Source: Arthrobacter sunyaminii (GTDB lineage Bacteria; Actinomycetota; Actinomycetes; Actinomycetales; Micrococcaceae). Taken from it: a stretch of DNA of 64,000 bases. The notes under the pieces are model-generated. The model had not been told where the DNA came from and did no database searches. It saw nothing but the letters and a program-made list of their open reading frames with translations. The translations under genes were made by a program, and so were the position numbers. Positions within the stretch are counted from its first letter, which is position 1. Every line of letters begins with the position of its first letter. Positions 9,268-16,842 of this stretch are shown in pieces. The stretch spans positions 558,001-622,000 of the forward strand of contig NZ_CP076456.1 in assembly GCF_018866305.1 (NCBI RefSeq), written 5' to 3'.

Positions 9268-10104
9268 GTGTCATCAGTAGCTCACGGCCGCCGTCGCGCG
9301 GCCACCGTCCAGTCGAGCCCAATTTCAGCATTGTCCCGGGCCGTCACCTCCAATGTGGGAACCATCGGCCGCCAGGCAGCCGTCGTCGTCGCTGCTTCAG
9401 GACTCGTCCTGGCCGCTGGTCTTCCCGCCCAGGCAGCCGTCAGCACCGATCGTCAGGCACTCGAGGCCACGCCGCTCAGTGCCGTAACCACCACCGGCGC
9501 CGTTTCGGTCTCCGCACAGGCACCCTTCGAACTGGCCACCATTGAGCCGGTCTCCGCTGTGTCCGGCGCTGAATACCGTGCCCAGGTTGCTGCGGAAGAA
9601 GCAGCAGCGGCTGCCGCCGCCGTAGCCCAGGAGCAGGCAGCTCAGGCCCAGCAGGTTGCCGCCGTTCAGGCGCAGCAGGCCGTAGCCGTTCAGGCCCAGC
9701 CCGCAGCCCCGGCCGCCACCAACGCGGCACCGGCAGCGGCTCCGGCCGTCAACACCCCGGCTCCCGCAGCTGCTTCGGCTCCTGCTCCCGCAGCCAGCGG
9801 TATTGGCGCGGCCCTGGTGGCCTCCGCCTACTCGCAGATCGGCGTTGCCCAGGACTGCACCGCCATGGTGGAGAATGCACTGCGCTCGGTCGGCAAGTCG
9901 GTTGGCGACCTGGCTCCCGCACAGTTCTTCGCATACGGCTCTGTTGTCGGCTCGCCCGAGCCGGGCGACCTCGTCATCACCTCCGGCCACGTAGCAATCT
10001 ACGTGGGCAACGGTCAGGTAATCAGCGGCGGCTTCGACGGTATGAACACCGTTCTGCACCCGCTGTCCTACCTCGGCGGCGCAAGCTTCGTCCGCGTCAG
10101 CTAA
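9268..10104 (+). CDS. NlpC/P60 (C40) family secreted cell-wall hydrolase
   Basis: A 278-residue protein. Residues 34-57 (RQAAVVVAASGLVLAAGLPA) are the export signal. Residues 100-175 form an Ala/Gln/Pro-rich linker with repeated VQAQ units. The C-terminal domain (180-278) has the C40 nucleophile C197 in AQDCTAMV, H241 in SGHVAIYVGNGQ, and a terminal FVRVS. It likely cleaves D-gamma-glutamyl-diaminoacid (or lysine) bonds in peptidoglycan. GTG 9268 follows the second c-di-AMP riboswitch. The catalytic motif reads DCTAMV rather than the common DCSGLV, as in some actinobacterial subfamilies. Confidence 0.88.
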   Translation: MSSVAHGRRRAATVQSSPISALSRAVTSNVGTIGRQAAVVVAASGLVLAAGLPAQAAVSTDRQALEATPLSAVTTTGAVSVSAQAPFELATIEPVSAVSGAEYRAQVAAEEAAAAAAAVAQEQAAQAQQVAAVQAQQAVAVQAQPAAPAATNAAPAAAPAVNTPAPAAASAPAPAASGIGAALVASAYSQIGVAQDCTAMVENALRSVGKSVGDLAPAQFFAYGSVVGSPEPGDLVITSGHVAIYVGNGQVISGGFDGMNTVLHPLSYLGGASFVRVS

Positions 10105-10136
10105 GCCCAGTTGCAGATAACGGAGACTTCACTCGC

Positions 10137-10982
10137 ATGACTTCTACAACTGAGCGTGCCCGTCACCGGGCACCGGTGGAACGCACCGCCCCGCTGAGTG
10201 CACTTGCCCAGGCAGTGTCCGCCAACGCCGGAACCATGGGACGGCAGGCGGCTGTTGTTGTTGCCGCATCGGGCCTGGTTCTGGCTTCCGGTGTCGCAGC
10301 CAACGCGACAGGTTCCGATGTTGCCCGCGACGTTCAGACCAGCACGCTGGACCTGACCGCTGCCGCACAACTGACGGTTCCTTCCACTGCTTCCGTGAAC
10401 TTTGACCGTCCGGCCGTTGCCGGTGTCATTACGGCTCCTGAAGCAGTGCAGCCTGAGATCGCCGTGCAGTCCCAGACTGCGCTGCAGACGCCGGCAGTGC
10501 AGTCTGAGGCAGGGCAGTCCGAGGCAGGGCAGCCCGCGGCAGAGCAGTCCCAGGCAGCCGCCCCGCTGCAGGATGCAACTCCTGCGGGCTACGGTGCGCA
10601 GCCTGCCGTCTCGGCCAGCCCCGCTCCGGTCCAGGACAGCGCTCCGGCGGCCTCCGGTACGGCTTCCATCATTGCAGCGGCTGCTTACGCCCAGCTGGGC
10701 GTGTCGCAGGACTGCACCATGCTGGTTACCAACTCACTGGCTGCTGCAGGAATCAGTTTTCACGACTGGCCTGCAGGCTACCTGTCCCTGGGCAGCACCG
10801 TCAGCGCCTCACAGGCTGTTCCGGGCGACCTGATCTACTACGCAGACGGCGGCATGGGTATGGCCCATATTGCTGTTTACGTGGGCAACGGCCAGGCCAT
10901 CCACGGCGGCTTCAACGGAAACTCCACGGTAGTCGCTCCGGCCGAGCTCGGCTCGGGCGGCGTGTACATCCGGGTCCGCTAG
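10137..10982 (+). CDS. NlpC/P60 (C40) family secreted hydrolase, paralogue of the preceding gene
   Basis: A 281-residue protein 32 bp downstream of its paralogue and likely in the same riboswitch-controlled operon. The N-terminal signal region (GRQAAVVVAASGLVLASG) is almost identical to that of the upstream gene, while the linker has diverged and carries a short QSEAGQ repeat (residues 122-138). The C-terminal catalytic domain keeps C193 (SQDCTMLV) and H244 (MAHIAVYVGNGQ). This indicates tandem duplication followed by linker divergence. A strong terminator follows. Confidence 0.87.
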   Translation: MTSTTERARHRAPVERTAPLSALAQAVSANAGTMGRQAAVVVAASGLVLASGVAANATGSDVARDVQTSTLDLTAAAQLTVPSTASVNFDRPAVAGVITAPEAVQPEIAVQSQTALQTPAVQSEAGQSEAGQPAAEQSQAAAPLQDATPAGYGAQPAVSASPAPVQDSAPAASGTASIIAAAAYAQLGVSQDCTMLVTNSLAAAGISFHDWPAGYLSLGSTVSASQAVPGDLIYYADGGMGMAHIAVYVGNGQAIHGGFNGNSTVVAPAELGSGGVYIRVR

Positions 10983-11026
10983 AAGGCCTGTAAAACACTC
11001 TGCGCCCGCTCCGATACGCCGGAGTT

Positions 11027-11066
11027 GTCAAGGGTTCCTCCTTCGGGGGGAACCCTTGACGCGTTT
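11027..11066 (+). terminator. Rho-independent terminator of the wall-hydrolase operon
   Basis: GTCAAGGGTTCCTCC pairs with GGGGGAACCCTTGAC over 15 bp (one G-T pair) around a TTCG loop, followed by GCGTTT. Confidence 0.85.
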
Positions 11067-11199
11067 AAACCTGCGGCTGGTGCCGGAAATGGCGAAGACC
11101 CGGATGGGGGCATACCCTTTCCATAGATCATCCGAAGTCCCTTCATCCGTCGACGGGTCTGGCCCCGCCGACGGACCGCAGGCGAAGAGGAAAACGTCT

Positions 11200-11700
11200 A
11201 TGCGCACTCTCGTTCTGAATGCCGGGTATGAGCCGTTGGCTGTAGTGAGCTTCCGGCGGGCGCTGGTGCTGGTGTTGGCAGGAAAAGCAAGCGTTGTTGC
11301 AGAAGACGGCGAACCAGTGGTTGGGCCCACGGAAATCCTTCCTCGACCATCAGTGATCCTGCTGCACCGATATGTGAAAGTTCCGTATCGGGAAGGCACC
11401 GTTGCCACCCGGCGCGGAGTCCTGCGCCGTGATGGTCACCAATGTGCCTACTGCGGCAAGGCTGCGTCCACCGTGGACCACGTCCTTCCCCGGGCCAGGG
11501 GCGGGGCGGACAGTTGGGAAAACCTGGTTGCATGCTGCCTGCGGTGCAACAATGCAAAAGGCGACAGGACCCTCACCCAGCTGGGATGGCAGCTTAGGTT
11601 CCGGCCCCAGCCGCCGCGGGGAGCACGCTGGCAAATTCGCGAATTGGAACGGCCGGCACCGCAATGGAATCAGTTCCTCGATGCCGGCACCGCAGCCTGA
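11200..11700 (+). CDS. HNH endonuclease domain protein
   Basis: A 166-residue protein of the widespread actinobacterial HNH family that begins MRTLVLNAGYEPL. The zinc/HNH core is at about residues 83-125: CAYC, then DHVLPRARGG, ENLVACC and LRCNNAKGDRT, giving the four-cysteine plus His/Asn arrangement. The biological substrate of this subfamily is not established, and its constant presence in host genomes argues for a housekeeping DNA role. ATG 11200 has GAAGAGG upstream, while longer in-frame starts add no conserved sequence. Its stop overlaps the mobA start by one base (TGATG). Confidence 0.87.
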   Translation: MRTLVLNAGYEPLAVVSFRRALVLVLAGKASVVAEDGEPVVGPTEILPRPSVILLHRYVKVPYREGTVATRRGVLRRDGHQCAYCGKAASTVDHVLPRARGGADSWENLVACCLRCNNAKGDRTLTQLGWQLRFRPQPPRGARWQIRELERPAPQWNQFLDAGTAA

Positions 11701-12416
11701 TGGAGCCCAATACCTGGGGGTTGGGCCATCTGGCCGGACACAATGCCATTATTCTTGCCGGCGGGAGATCCTCCAGGCTCGGCGGAACACCGAAAGCTCT
11801 GCTGGAGTCTTCCGGCCGCACGCTTCTGGCAGTTGCGCTGGAGGCTGCGTCCGGGGCACGCAGCTGCGCCGTAGCGGGGCCGCCGGAGCTGTCCGCTGCC
11901 GTGGAGGCATCCGGTGTTCCTGCGCAATTGGTCCGGGAGGACCCGCCGTTCTCGGGCCCGGCAGCCGCCGTAGCCGCAGCATGGACTGCGCTGGCGTCAC
12001 GGGATGAGTTCACGGGGGCAACCCCGCCCGAATGGACGCTGGTCCTTGCCTGCGACATGCCGTTCATCTCTGCGGCAGTAACGGCGCTCCTCCTAGAAGC
12101 AGGCAACCCGGCAGACGACAGTCCTGAAGGGAGCCGACCGCCCCAATCCCTCCTCTGCGTTGACGAATCCGGAAGATCCCAGCCGTTGGCCGGACTGTAT
12201 CGAACGGCTGCCCTGGGTGCCGCCGTCAGCTTCTTCGACAGGCCTGGCGGACTGGAAAACCTTTCAATGAAGCGGCTCCTTGCTAGGGTGCAATGGAGGA
12301 ACGTTGCGGTGCCGCCCCACAGCACAGCGGACATTGACACCTGGGAGGACGCGGGCCGCTGGTCAGTGAAACCCGGAACCGCCGGGGACCCGGATGCGCC
12401 CGCGGCGTTGAACTAG
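11700..12416 (+). CDS. mobA: Molybdenum cofactor guanylyltransferase-like protein (MobA)
   Basis: A 238-residue nucleotidyltransferase that attaches GMP to molybdopterin to form the bis-MGD precursor. The N-terminal NTP-binding loop is LAGGRSSRLGG, followed by TPKALL, where most MobA proteins have an Asp-Lys pair in place of Pro-Lys. VLACDMPFISA carries the metal-binding aspartate region, and QPLAGLYR matches the family. The C-terminal STADIDTWEDA resembles the usual N-TP-D end. Its start overlaps the HNH stop, and it heads a run of cofactor genes (DUF6457, moeA). The weak loop and the context leave a small chance of a related nucleotidyltransferase. Confidence 0.82.
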   Translation: MEPNTWGLGHLAGHNAIILAGGRSSRLGGTPKALLESSGRTLLAVALEAASGARSCAVAGPPELSAAVEASGVPAQLVREDPPFSGPAAAVAAAWTALASRDEFTGATPPEWTLVLACDMPFISAAVTALLLEAGNPADDSPEGSRPPQSLLCVDESGRSQPLAGLYRTAALGAAVSFFDRPGGLENLSMKRLLARVQWRNVAVPPHSTADIDTWEDAGRWSVKPGTAGDPDAPAALN

Positions 12417-12448
12417 CGTGCAGATATGCGCCGATAAAGGAGCAGGAA

Positions 12449-12739
12449 ATGGCAAGCCAGGAAGAGGAACTCGAAGCGTGGTGCGGCAGACTGCTCACCT
12501 CCTTGGAGCTTGAAGACACCACAGTGGATGTTGGCGCAGTGTTGCAGCTGGCCTCCGTTGCAGCGCACACCGTAGTCCGCCCGGCTGCTCCGCTGACCAC
12601 CTTCATCGCGGGATTCGCGGCAGGCCTGGCCGCCGGGAGCGGCCAGGCCGACGACACCGCCGCCATGGGCGCAGCGATGCGCGCGGCTGCCCGAGAATGC
12701 AAAAACTACGGTGAAACCGGAGATACTGATGACCACTGA
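12449..12739 (+). CDS. DUF6457 domain protein
   Basis: A 96-residue soluble protein. The central pattern VDVGAVLQLASVAAHTVVRPAAPLTTFIAGFAAG (split here: VDVGAVLQLASVAAHTV and RPAAPLTTFIAGFAAG) matches DUF6457, a small family usually encoded beside molybdenum-cofactor genes. Its function is unknown; the location between mobA and moeA suggests an accessory role in cofactor assembly (inference). An AGGAG lies upstream of ATG 12449, and its end overlaps the moeA start by 11 bp. Confidence 0.82.
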   Translation: MASQEEELEAWCGRLLTSLELEDTTVDVGAVLQLASVAAHTVVRPAAPLTTFIAGFAAGLAAGSGQADDTAAMGAAMRAAARECKNYGETGDTDDH

Positions 12740-14021
12740 CAACTCAACGCCCGTCATACTTCCGCTGCAGCCGAACGCAGCGTGGGAACATGCCCGTAGC
12801 TCCGCATACTCCGCAGGACGGCCGCTTCCCTATGAAACAGTCCCGCTGGCCGAGGCACTGGGGCAAATCCTCGCGCTGGATACAACGGCGCTGCAACCGG
12901 TTCCCCACTATGCCTCCTCTGCGATGGACGGCTGGGCCGTATCCGGTCCGCCGCCCTGGCAGCTGGTGACCCACGAAGAACCCCGGGCGGAGCGCTGGCA
13001 GATCCACAAGGAATCAGGGCGCCGCCCGCTGCAGCCCGGACAGGCCGTGGCCATCCTCACCGGCGGAATGATTCCTGCCGGGGCAAGCAGTGTGCTTCGC
13101 TCCGAAAGCGGTGTTGTCTCCGGCGGTGACAAGCTCACCCTCAGCTCCAGCGCCCGAGGAGACGAACCCAGCGTCGGCGAGCACATCCGGCCGGCGGGGG
13201 AAGAGGCGGCGGCCGGCGAAGTCACCATTACACGGGGCACCGTGCTCAACCCGGCACACATTGCCCTGGCAGCTGTGTGCGGGCATGACACCTTGCCGGT
13301 GCTGCGCCCTCCCCGGGTGTCCCTCCTGCTGACCGGTGATGAAGTCATTGAGTACGGTCTTCCGGAAGCCGGCCAGGTGCGGGATACTTTCGGCCCCCAG
13401 CTGCCCCAGCTGGTGACCATGCTGGGCGGCCGCATGGATGTGGTGAGGCGTCTCTCGGACCGTTATGAAGACGTTGTGGCGGCATTGAGCTCCGACGCCA
13501 CGGACGAGATGTCCATCGCGATGTCCTCCGGAGACGTGCTGATCACCACCGGAGGTACCGGCCGGTCTGAGGCCGACCACCTGCGCCAGGCGCTGGAGGA
13601 CATGCAGGCTGAGATGCTGATCGACGGCATCGCCATGCGCCCCGGACACCCCACCATGCTGGCACGCCTTCCCGACGGACGTTTGCTTGTGGCGCTTCCC
13701 GGCAATCCGCTGGCTGCCATGATGGCGGTCTTCACCGTCCTCCAGCCGCTTCTGGACGGGCTCCGCGGCGCTCCGCTCCCGCCTGAACGGCATGTGCTCG
13801 CCGGAGTGGATATCGAGCCGCTGCCGGGACGGACGCGGCTTATTCCGTGCCGGATCGAGAACGGTAGGGCGGTGCCGTCGCCGTACTTCCGATCGGGAAT
13901 GCTTCGGGGGATCGCGGACGCTGATGCGGTGATGGTGGTCCCCGAGGCAGGGTGCACCACTGACGAAGCCGTTACCGCGCTGCCGCTGCCCTGGACGGTA
14001 GAGCAGCCTCCGGCACGTTAG
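12729..14021 (+). CDS. moeA: Molybdopterin molybdenumtransferase MoeA
   Basis: A 430-residue enzyme that inserts molybdate into adenylylated molybdopterin. Landmarks are HYASSAMDGWAV near residue 60 (the conserved A-SAMDGYA segment), TGGMIPAGASSVLR, LTGDEV and ITTGGTGRSEADH (the MoCF_biosynth TTGG-G---D motif). LPGNPLAAMMA and a C-terminal domain IV follow. ATG 12729 has GGAG 6 bases upstream and is preferred over GTG 12711. It overlaps DUF6457, indicating translational coupling. It ends 99 bp before fdhD. Confidence 0.93.
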   Translation: MTTDNSTPVILPLQPNAAWEHARSSAYSAGRPLPYETVPLAEALGQILALDTTALQPVPHYASSAMDGWAVSGPPPWQLVTHEEPRAERWQIHKESGRRPLQPGQAVAILTGGMIPAGASSVLRSESGVVSGGDKLTLSSSARGDEPSVGEHIRPAGEEAAAGEVTITRGTVLNPAHIALAAVCGHDTLPVLRPPRVSLLLTGDEVIEYGLPEAGQVRDTFGPQLPQLVTMLGGRMDVVRRLSDRYEDVVAALSSDATDEMSIAMSSGDVLITTGGTGRSEADHLRQALEDMQAEMLIDGIAMRPGHPTMLARLPDGRLLVALPGNPLAAMMAVFTVLQPLLDGLRGAPLPPERHVLAGVDIEPLPGRTRLIPCRIENGRAVPSPYFRSGMLRGIADADAVMVVPEAGCTTDEAVTALPLPWTVEQPPAR

Positions 14022-14120
14022 GGCAGGTGCGGCACACCGGACGGGCAGCCGCCACGGTGGAAGAGCAGGCAGTGGTTGGATAAACCGGTTGCTAAAAGCG
14101 GGTGTGTCTAAGGAGAGAGT

Positions 14121-14948
14121 ATGGGACGGGTTACCAGACGCGGTCAGATTACGAAATTCCGGACGGACGGAACAGTCACCAAGCGCGAGGACGTACTGGC
14201 CGGCGAAGAGCCGTTGGAGATCAGGGTGGGCGGCCGTTCGTTCACCGTGACGATGAGGACGCCGGGCGACGATTTCGACCTGGTTGCAGGGTTCCTGGTT
14301 TCAGAAGGCATCATCTGGGAACCGGGACAGCTGGTCAGCCTGCGCTACTGCGCCGGCGTCGACGACTCCGGGCAGCAGACCTTCAACGTGGTGGATGTGC
14401 AGTTGCGGCCCGGCACCGCCCTGCCGGACACCACGATGGAGCGCCACGTCTACACCTCAAGTTCGTGCGGTATCTGCGGCACCGCCTCCATAGAAGCGGT
14501 TCGCAAGTCGTCCCATTTTTCGGTGGGCGACGACGACGTCCGGGTGCCGCTGCGGATCCTGGCCGGGCTGCCGGAACAGCTCCGGCAGAAACAGAAGGTC
14601 TTTGACCGCACCGGTGGCGTGCACGCCGCCGGATTGTTCACTGTCCAAGGTGAGCTGTTGTGCCTGCGTGAAGATGTTGGGCGCCACAACGCCGTCGACA
14701 AGGTGGTTGGCTGGGCCCTGCGTGCCGGAATGCTGCCGCTGCGCGGGACCGTGCTGCAGGTTTCCGGCCGGGCATCCTTTGAGCTGGTGCAGAAGGCGCA
14801 GCTGGCCGGGATTCCGGTGCTGGCGGCGGTGAGTGCGCCGTCGTCGTTGTCGGTGGAACTGGCCCAGGACGCCGGAATGACCGTGGTTGGTTTCAGCCGC
14901 GGATCGTCCTTGAACTGCTATTCGTATCCGGAACGGATTCTGGCCTGA
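14121..14948 (+). CDS. fdhD: Formate dehydrogenase accessory sulfurtransferase FdhD
   Basis: A 275-residue protein that passes sulfur from IscS-type desulfurases to the molybdenum cofactor of formate dehydrogenases. The hallmark CGICG motif is at about residues 114-118 (SSSCGICGTAS). Further family motifs are RTPGDDFDLVAGFLVSEG, GGVHAAGLF, REDVGRHNAVDKVVG and VSGRASFELVQKA. GGAGAGAGT precedes ATG 14121. No formate dehydrogenase subunits are in the window, so the target enzyme lies elsewhere. Confidence 0.95.
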   Translation: MGRVTRRGQITKFRTDGTVTKREDVLAGEEPLEIRVGGRSFTVTMRTPGDDFDLVAGFLVSEGIIWEPGQLVSLRYCAGVDDSGQQTFNVVDVQLRPGTALPDTTMERHVYTSSSCGICGTASIEAVRKSSHFSVGDDDVRVPLRILAGLPEQLRQKQKVFDRTGGVHAAGLFTVQGELLCLREDVGRHNAVDKVVGWALRAGMLPLRGTVLQVSGRASFELVQKAQLAGIPVLAAVSAPSSLSVELAQDAGMTVVGFSRGSSLNCYSYPERILA

Positions 14949-14958
14949 GAAAGACCGG

Positions 14959-16632
14959 TCAGCAGGCGGGGATCTGGACCGTGACCGTAGTGCCGCGGCC
15001 CAGGGTTGAATCGATGTCCAGCTCCCCGCCGTGCTGGAGCACGATGTCCTGAACGATAGCCAGGCCAAGGCCGGTGCCGGGGATGGCGGCCGAGGTGGCG
15101 TTGGAGGCCCGGAAAAAGCGCCGAAACAGCTTGGGCAGGTCCGCTTCCGGGATGCCGATGCCGTTGTCCACAATTTGAACCCTGATCTGGCGTCCGGCGT
15201 CCATGGCCACCATTTTGCTGCACACGTTAACAGTCCCGCCGGGAAGGGTGAACTTCACGGCATTCGACAACAGGTTCGTAAAGACCTGTTCCAGCTGGGC
15301 TTTGTCCCCCCGCACCACATGCGCCGCCGGCAGCAGCCCGAGTTGCAGCGTAATCCCGCTGGCAGCGGCAGCGGGAGCAAGGGACGCAGCCACGGTATCC
15401 AGCAGTTCACGGAGGTCCAGATCCTCCAACGCCAGACCTGCATGGGCATCCGTGCGCGAAATGGTGAGCAGATCGGAAATGAGCTGATCCAGCCTGGCGG
15501 CATTGCGCCCAACTATTTCCAGCATCTGCCTGGTTTTCGGCGGAATGTCTTCTCCAGAGCCCTCGAGGATTAGCTCAAGGTAGCCGGTAATCGATGTTAG
15601 CGGGGTCCGCAGCTCGTGATTCACTGTGGCAACGAAGTCAGTCTTGGCCCGATCGAGTTCCCGCAGCCGCGCCAACACCTCACGCTGGGCCGTAATGACG
15701 TGCCCCTGCACCAGTCCGTGAGCCAGATTCCCGCATACGTGCTGGATGAGGGAAAGTTCTGTCCGGCTCCACCTCCTGGGTCCGGTGGTGCCGGCAATCC
15801 AAACATAGCCAAGCACCTGATCCCCGTGGCCCAGCGGAGCAAAGACCGATGTCCGCACAGCGGCAGGCACGCGGGCCGGGAACATGTCGCTCTCGGGATC
15901 GTCGGAGCAGAGGTGGTCCTCAATCCGAAGAACAGCTTCACGATCCCATAACGAGGAACTGAGGATTGAGGTTTCGGTCAGGGGAAGCCGAGGTAGGCCG
16001 GCTGTTCCGCTGGTCATGCTCCAGGACGCTGCCACCTCGGGAACACGCTCGTCCTGGAACGTCTCAATCCTGACGTGGCAGGCGCCAAACGCCTCGCCGA
16101 GCCCCTGAACGGCAAGGGCAGCCATCTGCTGGGGGTCGTTGGTTCCCCGCAGCGCGGCGGACACGGCCCGGGCTTTGTCCCGGAGACGGGCCGCGGCGAC
16201 CTTGCGGCGGCGGGTGGCCCGGGTGCCTGCCAGGATAAGGGCCACGCGGTTGGCCAGATCCGTGCTTTGGACGCTGCCGGCTACAAAGTGGGTGATGCTC
16301 AGCTGGACCATGGTTTCAATGTCCAGCTCTTCATCGCCGGCCAGCAGGATGACCGGCAGCGAGGCCACGGAGGGTTCCTGCCGCAGCCGGCTCAGGTGTT
16401 CAGGCCCTGTTGCCGCCAGCATTTCCGCGTCGACAACTGCCAGCACCACATCGCCTTCAAGGATGGCGCTGACGACTTCGTGCTCAGACTCCACATGCAC
16501 GGGAACGAGGCCCGCTGCCAGCAGGACGGCCTCCGCTGTGTCCCGGAGATCGGCGCTGCGGACCGCCACTACCGCGCACTGTTCACCGGCATCACCGGAT
16601 GTTTCCGGCAGCGGTAGGAGAGCCGTGGGCAT
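14959..16632 (-). CDS. Hybrid-type histidine kinase: receiver-like, GAF, HisKA and HATPase domains
   Basis: A 557-residue soluble sensor kinase. Residues 15-135 look like a receiver domain with D68 (VVDAEM) as a possible phosphoacceptor, but the usual conserved lysine region reads HFVAGS, so it may be a pseudo-receiver. Residues 160-310 resemble a GAF domain. The phosphorylated histidine is H339 in FVATVNHELRTPLTS. The ATPase N box is QVFTNLLSNAVKF, the G1 box DNGIGIP and the G2 box GTGLGLAI. There are no membrane segments. No response regulator gene is adjacent, so it is an orphan. ATG 16632 has AAAGG upstream. It converges on fdhD, 10 bp apart. Confidence 0.88.
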   Translation of the reverse strand: MPTALLPLPETSGDAGEQCAVVAVRSADLRDTAEAVLLAAGLVPVHVESEHEVVSAILEGDVVLAVVDAEMLAATGPEHLSRLRQEPSVASLPVILLAGDEELDIETMVQLSITHFVAGSVQSTDLANRVALILAGTRATRRRKVAAARLRDKARAVSAALRGTNDPQQMAALAVQGLGEAFGACHVRIETFQDERVPEVAASWSMTSGTAGLPRLPLTETSILSSSLWDREAVLRIEDHLCSDDPESDMFPARVPAAVRTSVFAPLGHGDQVLGYVWIAGTTGPRRWSRTELSLIQHVCGNLAHGLVQGHVITAQREVLARLRELDRAKTDFVATVNHELRTPLTSITGYLELILEGSGEDIPPKTRQMLEIVGRNAARLDQLISDLLTISRTDAHAGLALEDLDLRELLDTVAASLAPAAAASGITLQLGLLPAAHVVRGDKAQLEQVFTNLLSNAVKFTLPGGTVNVCSKMVAMDAGRQIRVQIVDNGIGIPEADLPKLFRRFFRASNATSAAIPGTGLGLAIVQDIVLQHGGELDIDSTLGRGTTVTVQIPAC

Positions 16633-16842
16633 GGATGCCTTTCGTTGTGTGCCGAGCTCCCGAGGAGGACCCGGCGAAAGGAATCCTACCAGCGCGCACA
16701 CTTATTGGTGTGTCTGCCGTCACTGTGGGGTTTTGGTTCCATCGGGCCCCGGGTTGGAGACGCTGTCCGGGACATTGGACCCGGCATCCGGTGTCAGTGC
16801 CGAGGCTTAAGCTGGAGAGGGTCAACAACATAAGGACAGATC

